Assembly: GCF_023227875.1 (NCBI RefSeq)
Contig: NZ_JALOCH010000003.1
Span: forward strand, 198,326 to 262,325
DNA length: 64,000 bases
From: Methanoregula sp.
GTDB lineage: Archaea; Halobacteriota; Methanomicrobia; Methanomicrobiales; Methanospirillaceae
Reading direction: 5' to 3'
Both the position numbers and the translations under genes were made by a program. Positions within the stretch are counted from its first letter, which is position 1. Each line of letters starts with the position of its first letter. Below, one piece after another: positions 51,380-60,092 of the stretch. The notes under the pieces were generated by a model. It saw only the letters and a program-made list of their open reading frames with translations, searched no databases and was not told the origin of the DNA.

Positions 51380-52717
51380 CTACTTTTTCCACTCCTCGTG
51401 CAGGAATTCCCCGATCTCCGCGGCATCGCGGGGACCGACGAGGACTTTCCAGCCGGTTGCATCCTCGATCCTCCCGGAGAGCGGCGAGGCATACCCGGGG
51501 ATGATCAGCTTCCGGTGCGTTACTTCGTCCTCGACCCCGAATTTTTTAATCGAGTCCCGTACGAGCATCTCGGAGAGTTTGCCGGCGGCAACGGCGGTCA
51601 GGACCGAGAGCCCTTCCGTGTCCACGATCAGCATGAAGCAGGGGATGCGGGTAGACTCGAGGTAACCCTGGAGCGTGAAGAACGTGAGCGAGAAGTTCAC
51701 CGTCATCAGGACCGGTGCGTCCTTGTCCGGTGTGCCGACACGGTACAGCCCGGGGTTCATCTGGATGGGTTTCTGGGGGTCCGTGTAGATATTCTGGCGG
51801 AGCGTGAGCGAGGCCTTTGTGGCACCGGGTGAGAGCGGGTCCGTGACAATGACCGAGGCATATTTTACGATACCCAGTGCAACCGCCGCGTCCTGCTGTC
51901 CGGTCGCGGTGGCATCGAGATACACGGGATAGCCGAGTTCCGGGACTAAACGCGTGATCGCAAGCTGCCGTATCTGCGTGGAGCGGGTGAGGAATGCCCC
52001 GAGGTTTTCCGGTGCAGGGTCAAGCACAAGGTCCTGCACTCCTTCGGCAGTGCAGTCCTTCACCATCCGGGCAAGACCATCGGGCGTTGCCGCCCGGATG
52101 ACCAGCGGGCACCCGTACTTTTTGGCAAGCGCACACATCTCCTTGAAGTTCTCCCCGGTCGCTGCATGGAGGAGCGGCCGGTAGGAACCACAGTGGACCA
52201 GGGCTGCCGCGTGCGCTGCAGGGTCCTTTGCAATGAGCACCGGGGGGAGGTGGGCCTGCTCCTGCTCCACGGTTGCAACAGCTTTTGCAAAGGTCTTTGC
52301 TGATCCGCTCGTGTTCTCGATGGCAATACCGCTGAAGCGGAGATCGGTGCCAACGCGGGTGAAGGTCTCGTCCCGCACCCGGCGGGTGACTGCCGCGATC
52401 TCCGCAGGTGCCTGCGTATCGCTGACGCGGAAGACGATGCCGGGCGGGTGGTAAAAGGTCTTCTCGTGCCGGTACAGGACCGTCTCTTCTCCCACCTTGA
52501 AGAAGCGCTCGCCCATCCCGACCCTGATGAGCCGGATGGGTGGCCGCGTACTTGCCCCGAGAACCGATTTTGCTTCGTCGCTCAGGTACGGGCAGAGCTC
52601 GACATCCGCTTTCCCGCCGGCGAGTTTCATCGCAAACGTGAGGCAGGTCGGATCGCCGCACTCCTTGCAGTTCTTCTTGGGGAGGAGCTTGTAGATGTCC
52701 AGTGCCTTGAGTGCCAT
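51380..52717 (-). CDS. acsC: Corrinoid iron-sulfur protein large subunit (AcsC / CdhE)
   Basis: A 445-residue subunit carrying the corrinoid and a [4Fe-4S] cluster. The cluster motif is C-x2-C-x4-C-x16-C near the N-terminus (KKNCKECGDPTCLTFAMKLA and ADVELCPYL). A TIM barrel and the C-terminal B12-binding region (VEDEVTHRKLIIPGYASPLS, LVGPRDAAEIGEF) follow. It shuttles a methyl group to or from acetyl-CoA synthase. GAGGTGCGATAG is the ribosome site, overlapping the end of acsD. Confidence 0.94.
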   Translation of the reverse strand: MALKALDIYKLLPKKNCKECGDPTCLTFAMKLAGGKADVELCPYLSDEAKSVLGASTRPPIRLIRVGMGERFFKVGEETVLYRHEKTFYHPPGIVFRVSDTQAPAEIAAVTRRVRDETFTRVGTDLRFSGIAIENTSGSAKTFAKAVATVEQEQAHLPPVLIAKDPAAHAAALVHCGSYRPLLHAATGENFKEMCALAKKYGCPLVIRAATPDGLARMVKDCTAEGVQDLVLDPAPENLGAFLTRSTQIRQLAITRLVPELGYPVYLDATATGQQDAAVALGIVKYASVIVTDPLSPGATKASLTLRQNIYTDPQKPIQMNPGLYRVGTPDKDAPVLMTVNFSLTFFTLQGYLESTRIPCFMLIVDTEGLSVLTAVAAGKLSEMLVRDSIKKFGVEDEVTHRKLIIPGYASPLSGRIEDATGWKVLVGPRDAAEIGEFLHEEWKK

Positions 52718-52718
52718 C

Positions 52719-53675
52719 CTATCGCACCTCCGCTGCTGTCCCGGGTTTTTTCATGTCAGTAAATGCCTTCCGGAGGAGGGGGATGGTGCCGGGGTGGCGG
52801 ACGCAGATGATCTCTGCGCCGGCGGTCGCCGCGGCAATGCCGGTGTAGAACTCCCACTGGATTGCCATCTCGTCCTGCACCGCGGGTTCTGCCTCCCGTA
52901 CTTCCTTGATGGTGAGCGAATCGATCGCGGAACAGACCATGGGCATGGCAAGATCGGTATCGCCCTTGAGAGCAGAGAACCGGATCCGTTCCATCGCCGA
53001 GTAAGAATATTCGAAACCGTACCCAAGCGCCCCGGTATACGGGTCGATCACGATGTGGTCCCGCTGGACGCCGATCTCCTTTAAGAGGATGTTAAGTTGT
53101 TTTGCTAGGTTAATGTCGATGGGCGACTGGGCGATGATGGAGTGGTTGTAGGCAAGGGCAGCGGCGGCGATGCTGCGATACTTCCCCGCCTCCGCGGTGC
53201 CGAGGAGGAGCCGCTCACCCTGCGCCACTTCCCCGCATTTCTGGAACACCTCGCTGTCGATCTTCGGCTCGTTGCTCCCTTCGATGATCAGGGGCAGGCT
53301 GGACGCCGCGAGCACATCTTCGACAACTTTTCCGAGCGAGGCAATATCGCTAAAATTCCGCTGCCGCGTGCTGGTCAGGTACAGCCGGATAAGGTCGGCC
53401 CCGTACGTTCCGTCAGCGGCTTTTGCCCACTCGCCCACGTTGTTGACCAGGTCCCCGCAGTAATTCGTCACGATCGGCGGCCAGAACGGGAGATAGTCAC
53501 AGATCTCAAGAGCGATGAGCGGGGACGGCGAGCCAGCCCGGTCTTCCATGAACGGGAGCGTTGTCCCCCCGCCAATCCGGTACGAGCGTCTCCGCGTGCC
53601 CCCGTCCGCGTTTGTTGCTCCAAGCACGACTTCGCCAATCGTTGACGTCCAGCCGAAATTCATGTCGAAGGCCAT
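52719..53675 (-). CDS. acsD: Corrinoid iron-sulfur protein small subunit (AcsD / CdhD)
   Basis: A 318-residue TIM-barrel partner of AcsC. It shows LEICDYLPFWPPIVTNYCGD, TSTRQRNFSDIASLGKVVED, APIDINLAKQLNILLKEIGV-type SPIDINLAKQLNILLKEIG and DPYTGALGYGFEYSYSAMER. Length and layout match the bacterial AcsD form (about 310-320), shorter than most methanogen CdhD. The ATG at 53675 has GGTGTGA upstream; a GTG at 53684 overlaps the acsB stop. Confidence 0.92.
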   Translation of the reverse strand: MAFDMNFGWTSTIGEVVLGATNADGGTRRRSYRIGGGTTLPFMEDRAGSPSPLIALEICDYLPFWPPIVTNYCGDLVNNVGEWAKAADGTYGADLIRLYLTSTRQRNFSDIASLGKVVEDVLAASSLPLIIEGSNEPKIDSEVFQKCGEVAQGERLLLGTAEAGKYRSIAAAALAYNHSIIAQSPIDINLAKQLNILLKEIGVQRDHIVIDPYTGALGYGFEYSYSAMERIRFSALKGDTDLAMPMVCSAIDSLTIKEVREAEPAVQDEMAIQWEFYTGIAAATAGAEIICVRHPGTIPLLRKAFTDMKKPGTAAEVR

Positions 53676-53680
53676 CGTGC

Positions 53681-55711
53681 TCACACCAGCGGTTTCATCC
53701 CAAGGGCCGGGTGGCCGACGCGTTCGAGGAACACCATGAGGTCTTCGATGGTTGCCGCGGTGGTCTCATCCCCGATCTTCTCAAGGAACCCCGCAAGGCC
53801 GCGTTCCGCGAGCTTCTTTACGAGCCGTTCTTTGAGTTCCTCCTTGAGGGCGGCCGACATCCAGACCAGCCGCTCGATCCCGCCCTCCCCCTGGAGGAAC
53901 CGGTCCGAGAGGATATAGTTCTTGGAGATCCCGGCAAACCCGGGTGTCTGGGCCCCGCCGCCAATCGTGCCGGCGAGTGTCGAGAACGTCATGCCCGACG
54001 GGGTTATTCCCGTGTGTTCACGGTTCACGACCATGATCCCGTTCACCTCCGGCAGCATCAGGGCGATCGCCTCGAAGCAGCCGCAGCAGGTCATCGGGTA
54101 TTCCATCACGCTGTAGAGTGAGCACCGCTCGATCTCGCCGTGGCTTGCCTTCTTCACGAAGCGGTTGACACCCTCGAACTCCCCGGTCTGGGCGTTGAGG
54201 ACCGCACCTTTCTCGATCGGCTGGTTGGCTCCGGAAGGGGCGATCTCGTACGCGATCTTCCCGTCGAGCCAGCTGATCGCGCCGCAGAGGGCGAGGCGCT
54301 CGGGGGTGATGACGCAGACGTGGTTTGGGGCAAACGTCTGGCAGAGCGTGCAGGAGTAATAGGTGCTGACCTCGCTGTCCCGCATCCCCTTGATCCGTGC
54401 ATCGCGTTCATCGTACACCCGCTCCGCCTCTTTCTTCGCTTCAGTGACTTTGGCGCTGTCCGTGATCAGCGTGACCGCAACCGCGTCGAGCAGCTGGGGG
54501 AAGTCCATGCGGAACTTGCTTGCAAGCAGCTTGCCAATGTGTTCGATCTTTACGCCCTTTGCCACGGCTTCCTTCGAGAGCCGCACCCAGATGAGGTCCC
54601 GCTGGGCCACGTGCCAGGAGCCTTCTCCATAATTGACGAAGTTGTGGATCCGCCGTTCGAGCACCGGCTCGTAGTCCTTCTTCATCGCCTTGCCGGCGAC
54701 CTCGATGATGATCGCGAGCGGGTTTGCGGATCCCTCTTTCAGTGCATCGATCTCGGGGCCGATGACCGTTACCTTCCCGTCCTCGATCTCGCCGGGCTGG
54801 CGCATCCTTAATAGCTCGAACGCCGGCGACCTGCCGCCGCCGAACTCCACGTACATCTCTTCCTTCCGTATGCTCTTTCCCTCGAATGCGGGTGAACATC
54901 CCATGGGGATCGGGATCGCGGTGATATTGACCCGGATGCCCTTCTGGTCCATGCCCAGCCTGACCACGTCCTCGGGTGTGGCGGGAGTCCATGTCCCGCC
55001 CTCATATCCGCCGACCGAGAGGATGGAGAAACCAAGCACCCGCATGCCGTCAACGAGCGCGATCTCTTCATCGCTCAGGCCGGGGAAGACAATGACAATC
55101 GCCTTGGCACGTTCGGTCGCATACGCGAGCAGGCGGTGCGCGTCACCGGGCGTGACACCGCCGAACATCATGGCAACGCGGGCGATGATGTCAACGAAAT
55201 GGATGCCGTGGAAGGGTGTTGAACCAAGGGGGATGAGACGGTATTCAAGGCCCAGCCGGACGCCGGCTTCGGACAACGTGGGGATAATGTTTCCGGCAAG
55301 GAACGTGAGCATGTATTTTTCCTGCAGTTCGCGGCAGATGGCCGCAGCACTCCCCCCGCTTCCAGGTGAGCCGACAACCAGCGCGAGGCCAAGAATACTC
55401 CCGTCAACGAGCGAATACCCGAGCTTGCGGATGACCGTGTCATTGATAAAACCGGTGTATGGTGCCGGCTCCTTGCCGGACACCGCGGTTTGTTCTGCAA
55501 GCAGGCACTCGGATGCAACGATCGGGTTGTTCGCGGTCTTACTAAACACCTCTGCCGCTGCTTTCTGGTCATGCACTGCAATGCCGGTCAGTGCATAGGA
55601 GATCGGGAGGTGATACGCGGTATCTTCATAAGAAAACGATTTCTGGAGTGTTGAGATCCTCGTTTTCAGCAGGTCTTCGCCATGTTTTTTGGCCAACTCA
55701 ACATCGGGCAT
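53681..55711 (-). CDS. acsB: Acetyl-CoA synthase, full-length bacterial-type AcsB
   Basis: A 676-residue nickel enzyme that makes or cleaves the acetyl C-C and thioester bonds of acetyl-CoA. A-cluster ligands are complete: Cys454, Cys457, Cys466 and Cys476 (SCTLCQTFAPNHVC then LALC) hold the [4Fe-4S] cubane. Cys543-Gly544-Cys545 (MTCCGCFEA) binds the distal Ni, with spacings identical to the clostridial enzyme. Residues 1-300 form the N-terminal domain, absent from the shorter archaeal CdhC. GAGGG precedes ATG 55711. It is the first gene of the acsB-acsD-acsC-RACo-metE-like-cooC operon. No CO dehydrogenase subunit is in the window. Confidence 0.95.
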   Translation of the reverse strand: MPDVELAKKHGEDLLKTRISTLQKSFSYEDTAYHLPISYALTGIAVHDQKAAAEVFSKTANNPIVASECLLAEQTAVSGKEPAPYTGFINDTVIRKLGYSLVDGSILGLALVVGSPGSGGSAAAICRELQEKYMLTFLAGNIIPTLSEAGVRLGLEYRLIPLGSTPFHGIHFVDIIARVAMMFGGVTPGDAHRLLAYATERAKAIVIVFPGLSDEEIALVDGMRVLGFSILSVGGYEGGTWTPATPEDVVRLGMDQKGIRVNITAIPIPMGCSPAFEGKSIRKEEMYVEFGGGRSPAFELLRMRQPGEIEDGKVTVIGPEIDALKEGSANPLAIIIEVAGKAMKKDYEPVLERRIHNFVNYGEGSWHVAQRDLIWVRLSKEAVAKGVKIEHIGKLLASKFRMDFPQLLDAVAVTLITDSAKVTEAKKEAERVYDERDARIKGMRDSEVSTYYSCTLCQTFAPNHVCVITPERLALCGAISWLDGKIAYEIAPSGANQPIEKGAVLNAQTGEFEGVNRFVKKASHGEIERCSLYSVMEYPMTCCGCFEAIALMLPEVNGIMVVNREHTGITPSGMTFSTLAGTIGGGAQTPGFAGISKNYILSDRFLQGEGGIERLVWMSAALKEELKERLVKKLAERGLAGFLEKIGDETTAATIEDLMVFLERVGHPALGMKPLV

Positions 55712-55732
55712 CGTCTGTTTCCCTCGTATCAA

Positions 55733-55885
55733 GGGTTACGCGGTAATATAGATATAGTTTCGTTATCGGGTAACCCGGATTTGTGTAATCTGGCGATTTT
55801 GGGCAATTGGGGCAATTATTACAGAAATCTGACAATAAAGAAATATATACGTTTTAAACGATATTCTTCATAACGAGAGGTACAT
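55733..55885. promoter_or_regulatory. Divergent promoter of the acs operon and surface-protein gene
   Basis: ACTATATCTATATTACC (minus sense, about 55744-55760) is the likely TATA box for acsB. GAAATATATACG (about 55840-55852) is the box for the gene at 55886. Between them CGGGTAACCCG is a short palindrome and GGCAATT occurs twice (GGGCAATTGGGGCAATTA). These may bind a regulator. Confidence 0.45.
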
Positions 55886-56980
55886 ATGGGAAAGGTCCAG
55901 TTCATAAGGGGCATCTCAACCCTTATTCTGCTTGCTGCCGTTGCTGTCTGCATACAACCGGCACTGGGAGCAAATGAAACGATCTCTATTGCATACCGCG
56001 GTCCCGGTGGATATTATATCGGCGATACGATCACCCTCGACGGGTTCAATAATGCCGGGAATGTCACGGTCCTGAAACTCACCGGCCCGGGACTGCCTGC
56101 CGGCGGTGTCCCGATCTATGACCTGAATGGCGTTGAAGGGACCGGCAATCCTGTCCCGATGAACGCTGATGGCACGTGGCGCTTCTCCTGGTATACGTCC
56201 TCCATCAAGGGAATCGACCAGATGCAGACGGCACGGTATTACATCACGGCATTTGACCTGAACGATCCCACACAGTCTTCAACCACATCGGTCATGATGA
56301 AAAAACCGGACTTTTACGTTGTCGCAAACCCGGACCAGCTGGAGACCGGCAATTACATCCAGCTGCTCGGTACCGCTGAACAGGGAACAACGGATATCAG
56401 GATCCAGGTCAGTGACGGAAACGGGAACGTCCTCCATACCTATGAGACCGGTGCAACCGCGTCAGGATATTTCACCTATGCATTCCACGTGGACATGCAG
56501 CCGGGTGAATATTACGTCACGGTCTCCAGCCCGTCCGTGAAGAACACGTTCCGTACCACGATCACGGTCATCCCTCCCCAGACTCCGGCGCCATCAGAAA
56601 CCCCGGTAACCTCTGTTGGCACCCTGCCCGGAACCGTTCCGGGACAGGTCCCCCCGGGAACCTCCTCCGGGACCGGCACGCTGTCGGTCTCATCCACCCC
56701 TGACGGTGCACCGGTCTTCCTTGACTCGGTATCCGTGGGTGTAACCCCGATTACGCTGGGCAGCATTACTCCGGGCAACCACCTTGTGGAGATCAAACCC
56801 CCCGGCTACTTTGCCTACTCGGTCCAGGTAACCGTAAAGCCCGCGGAAACAACCTCTCTCTCGCCAACGCTTGTTAAGAACCCGCTCTCCCTGCCGGTCT
56901 CTCCCGTCACCGCATGTGCGGGGCTCCTCATCGCGGGATTCCTCTTCGTGGCCTTTTCGGCAGGACGAAGAGATCCATAA
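55886..56980 (+). CDS. Secreted DUF3821-PEGA surface protein with C-terminal anchor
   Basis: A 364-residue exported protein. A signal peptide (about 1-27, ending ALGAN) leads to a DUF3821 region typical of methanogen surface proteins (IAYRGPGGYYIGDTITLDGF). A Pro/Thr-rich linker and a PEGA domain follow (GTLSVSSTPDGAPVFLDSVS, VGVTPITLGSITPGNH). The end is a hydrophobic helix and an arginine cluster (SAGRRDP). The small motif-helix-Arg tail resembles a sorting signal but is not a recognisable PGF-CTERM. GAGAGGTACAT is the ribosome site. It is divergent from acsB. Confidence 0.78.
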   Translation: MGKVQFIRGISTLILLAAVAVCIQPALGANETISIAYRGPGGYYIGDTITLDGFNNAGNVTVLKLTGPGLPAGGVPIYDLNGVEGTGNPVPMNADGTWRFSWYTSSIKGIDQMQTARYYITAFDLNDPTQSSTTSVMMKKPDFYVVANPDQLETGNYIQLLGTAEQGTTDIRIQVSDGNGNVLHTYETGATASGYFTYAFHVDMQPGEYYVTVSSPSVKNTFRTTITVIPPQTPAPSETPVTSVGTLPGTVPGQVPPGTSSGTGTLSVSSTPDGAPVFLDSVSVGVTPITLGSITPGNHLVEIKPPGYFAYSVQVTVKPAETTSLSPTLVKNPLSLPVSPVTACAGLLIAGFLFVAFSAGRRDP

Positions 56981-57073
56981 TTTCTGATAATCCCTTTTTT
57001 TTAAAACACTGGTCCGCCAACCATAACCTATATCGAAGTCCGGCAACAACGGTATACCCGCAAACGGTGGATC

Positions 57074-58585
57074 ATGGGAAAATTTTCTTTTGTTGCGCAT
57101 ATGCCGGACGAGCCCGGTTCACTGCACCGGGCAGCCGAGATCATCAAAAAATATGACGGCAATATCAACCGTATCCAGTTTGACCGCCGCATCGACCCCG
57201 GGACCGTCTTTTACGAAGTGACCGCATCGGACGATGCCTACCGGAAGATCACCGAAGACCTTGCCCGGATCGGGTACCTCCAGACATCGCTCGTCTCCCT
57301 TGACTTCCTGAAGTTCTGCGTGTACCTCCCGCACCGTCCCGGGGCGCTCTACGAGTTCCTCGGGTACATCACCTCGGCGGGAGCCAACATCGCGCTGATC
57401 GATTTCGATGACAAGGGCCGGCACCCCGACCGCCTCACGGTCAGCCTCAACCTCGAGCAGAGCAGGGAGATCGACCGCCTCCTCGACCAGCTGAAGTCGC
57501 GGTACCGGCTTGAGATTGTCGAGTACGACAAGACCGGGAAACACCTTGACGACACGGTTTTTTATGTCCGGTACGCCCAGGAAGTCCGGGAACTGATCGG
57601 CGAATCCGAGGATGCGTTCCTGCTCTCGTTCCTTGCGGACACCAACCATATTGCGCAGGAGCTCATGGACCGGGGCTGCAACCCCCACCAGGTGTTCGAC
57701 AGCGTGCTTGCCACCGGCCGGACCATGAATGCAACTTCCGGTGATAATTTTTATTCCGCCGTTCAGCAGTTCGCGATCACACCAGACACGATGCTGTACT
57801 GCTTCCAGCCTCCCTGCGGGGGGAGCATATTCCTCATCCAGGCCCCGGCAGAACTGGTGATGATCGATACCGGTTACGGCATCTACCATGACGATATCAT
57901 GACCATGTTCTCCCGGTACGGGGTGGACATGAGAAAACTCACCCGCATCATCGTCACGCACGCGGACGCGGACCACTGCGGGGCCGCGGGCCACTTCTCC
58001 GTGCCGGTGTACATGCACACGGGGACCCTTGAGATCATCCGGACCAACAACCGGGGCTATGGCTCGCGGAGCCAGGAGTCGGTGCTCGAGGCGTTCTACA
58101 CGAAGATGATCAACCTCTTCTCGCGGTTCGCCATTCCGTCGGACATCCACTGTTTTTCCGGGCCGACCGGTGCGACGCGGGGGATCTTCCCGGTCATCGG
58201 GACGGTCACCATCGGCGGACTGGAACTGGACGTGCTGGACGGCCTGGGTGGACATACCTTCGGGCAGGTCTTCCTCTATTCCAGAACCCACGGCCTGATC
58301 TTTGCGGCCGACAGCGTCATCAATTTCCGGAGCCTGACACAGGAGCGGGCGGACTACAGCTCGCTTGCGGCATTCCTCGTCACCTCTGTCAACGTTGACA
58401 GCGACCGGGCAAAGCAGGAGCGTATCGCCCTGACGGCTCTTGCAGAGGAGACGGACAATGCGCTCGCACCCGCCGGCCGGCGCTGCCTCATCTGCGGCGG
58501 GCACGGGGCGGTCTCGGTGCTCGAGAACGGGAAACTTGTTCAGTACGGAAAGATTGACGAGTACCGGGCCGGGAAAAGCGAGTGA
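57074..58585 (+). CDS. ACT-ACT-metallo-beta-lactamase fusion protein
   Basis: A 503-residue protein. Two N-terminal ACT-like domains (about 1-75 and 78-155: FVAHMPDEPGSLHRAAEII and CVYLPHRPGALYEFLGYITS) bind small ligands such as amino acids. The C-terminal part (about 235-480) is a metallo-beta-lactamase fold with THADADHCG near 295. HTFGQVFLYS and GLIFAADSVI provide later metal ligands. The fusion suggests a hydrolase gated by an amino acid. Reaction unknown. The ATG at 57074 follows a TATA-like CTATATCG by about 40 bp. Confidence 0.8.
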   Translation: MGKFSFVAHMPDEPGSLHRAAEIIKKYDGNINRIQFDRRIDPGTVFYEVTASDDAYRKITEDLARIGYLQTSLVSLDFLKFCVYLPHRPGALYEFLGYITSAGANIALIDFDDKGRHPDRLTVSLNLEQSREIDRLLDQLKSRYRLEIVEYDKTGKHLDDTVFYVRYAQEVRELIGESEDAFLLSFLADTNHIAQELMDRGCNPHQVFDSVLATGRTMNATSGDNFYSAVQQFAITPDTMLYCFQPPCGGSIFLIQAPAELVMIDTGYGIYHDDIMTMFSRYGVDMRKLTRIIVTHADADHCGAAGHFSVPVYMHTGTLEIIRTNNRGYGSRSQESVLEAFYTKMINLFSRFAIPSDIHCFSGPTGATRGIFPVIGTVTIGGLELDVLDGLGGHTFGQVFLYSRTHGLIFAADSVINFRSLTQERADYSSLAAFLVTSVNVDSDRAKQERIALTALAEETDNALAPAGRRCLICGGHGAVSVLENGKLVQYGKIDEYRAGKSE

Positions 58586-58645
58586 AGGGTGGCCGGGGCC
58601 ATACGGAAAAAATACGCCCGTCAACACGATTGAGATTGAAAGAAG

Positions 58646-58996
58646 TTACATTTTTTTTGGGGGGATATAGGTTGCACAATACAGGAAATAGGGAGTATCT
58701 CCACTCTTCTCATCATAGTTCCTGATCTCGTTGTCACAATATTCCGGGTAGGTATCCAGGACATACTCTTTAAGCAGGTTCACGCTGGCAAATGATCGTG
58801 TTTTGTAAATCAGGAACAGGTGATTATACCGAAGGCCGTCCTTCTCGAATTGTTTTAACTGCGTCCGGGGCTGATCGGTGATCCCGAATTTCAGGAATTT
58901 CACCATTTCCCGTTTGAATAAATACTGGACTCCCTGCTGGACTCCTTTTTTGGCATTTTCCAGATTATCCGTAACTCCGGTGTCAATTATCGGCAT
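58646..58996 (-). CDS. Hypothetical protein (116 aa), possibly GIY-YIG-like
   Basis: Not firmly assigned. It contains FLKFGITDQPRTQLKQFEKD, which resembles the YIG strand and following helix of GIY-YIG nucleases, but no GIY strand precedes it. The ending (EYCDNEIRNYDEKSGDTPYF) is acidic. The ATG at 58996 is about 25 bp after a TATA-like AACTATATCC, consistent with a leaderless message. It lies downstream of dam on the same strand and could be a nuclease partner; this is speculative. Confidence 0.5.
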   Translation of the reverse strand: MPIIDTGVTDNLENAKKGVQQGVQYLFKREMVKFLKFGITDQPRTQLKQFEKDGLRYNHLFLIYKTRSFASVNLLKEYVLDTYPEYCDNEIRNYDEKSGDTPYFLYCATYIPPKKM

Positions 58997-59115
58997 AAGC
59001 ACAAGCAAGCTGATGGATATAGTTCTCTGACATTAAATCTTGTGATTTGATCTCTCCGGGACCTGCCGGAGACCGGTCCATCACCATCTTACAAAACAGG
59101 GGAACTTAATACCTG

Positions 59116-59970
59116 TCAGTCGTACGGGTAATTCGTTACAATAATTTCCTCGATCCCGCTCCGGCGTTCGCCATTGCAGTTGATGAACCGTCTGGCCGTG
59201 ACGGTCTCGATACGGAACCCCTCATACAGGTCCTCGATTGCCGGGACCTTGGAATTGCTCAACATGAGCCGGATCCCTTTTTTCGAAAGTTTCCGGAACA
59301 ACCGGGCGAGCCGCTCCTGGTCCTCGAACCGGAACCCCCTGGAATTGTAATCCGTGAAGTTCGCGGTCTTTGAGAGTGGCTGGTACGGGGGATCGAAATA
59401 GATGAAGTCGCCTTTCCGGGCGGTCTTTACCGCCGCTTCGAAGTCGGCATTCAGGATCTTCACCTTCGCGAGCAGTGCGGAGAACTTCATGATGCTTGCA
59501 CCCGAAGGGATGGAACGGTTCTTGTGGCTCCCGAACGGCACGTTGAATTTCCCTTTCCGGTTCACCCGCCAGAGACCGTTGAACCCGTGCTTGTTTAAGT
59601 AGATGAGCAGGGAGGCCCGTTCGATCTCATGCAACGGGCTACCGATGATGGTGTTGAACTTCTCTTTCAATGCCTTGTACGACGCCTCATCATTCCGGAG
59701 GTCATCGTCCTCCAGTGCAGCGATGAGCGACTCCGGCTTGTCCTGCACCACCCGGTACAGGTTGATGAGCTCGCTGTTCAGGTCGGCAATCACCGCACGC
59801 GAAATGAGCTGGTGGTTATCGAGGTTGACCAGCAGTGCCCCACCGCCAATGAACGGCTCGTAGTACGTGTTCCATGCCGGGGGGAGGCGCTGATCCAGTT
59901 CCACGAGAAGTTGTCGCTTTCCGCCGGCCCATTTGATAAAAGGCGAGCATTTCACGAGCGGGGCAATCAC
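59116..59970 (-). CDS. dam: Dam-type DNA adenine-N6 methyltransferase
   Basis: A 284-residue alpha-class adenine methylase of the Dam/DpnM/MboI group. Motif X is FIKWAGGKRQLLVEL, motif I is YYEPFIGGGALLVNL and motif IV is DFIYFDPPYQPLSKTANFTD. GATC is the usual target of this group. GATC words are common here, but that does not prove specificity. No cognate endonuclease is evident beside it, so it may be a solitary methylase. Confidence 0.9.
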   Translation of the reverse strand: MIAPLVKCSPFIKWAGGKRQLLVELDQRLPPAWNTYYEPFIGGGALLVNLDNHQLISRAVIADLNSELINLYRVVQDKPESLIAALEDDDLRNDEASYKALKEKFNTIIGSPLHEIERASLLIYLNKHGFNGLWRVNRKGKFNVPFGSHKNRSIPSGASIMKFSALLAKVKILNADFEAAVKTARKGDFIYFDPPYQPLSKTANFTDYNSRGFRFEDQERLARLFRKLSKKGIRLMLSNSKVPAIEDLYEGFRIETVTARRFINCNGERRSGIEEIIVTNYPYD

Positions 59971-60092
59971 AGACTAACTTTTTAGAACATTGCATAAAGA
60001 TCTATCCCCGTTCCCGCGTCAGTAACGAAAATACCGGCTCCGGCATCAGAAATTCTCATCTACTATGTGGGTGCATCTCTTGTGCGAGAAGC

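Noticed and set aside
49811..51832. Long plus-strand ORF (673 codons) opposite the RACo-like and acsC genes
   Set aside because: It is antisense to two clearly conserved genes, has Asp/Gly/His/Arg-rich shadow composition and no domain.
57119..58627. Long minus-strand ORF (502 codons) opposite the ACT-MBL gene
   Set aside because: Antisense shadow caused by high GC third positions; no family features.
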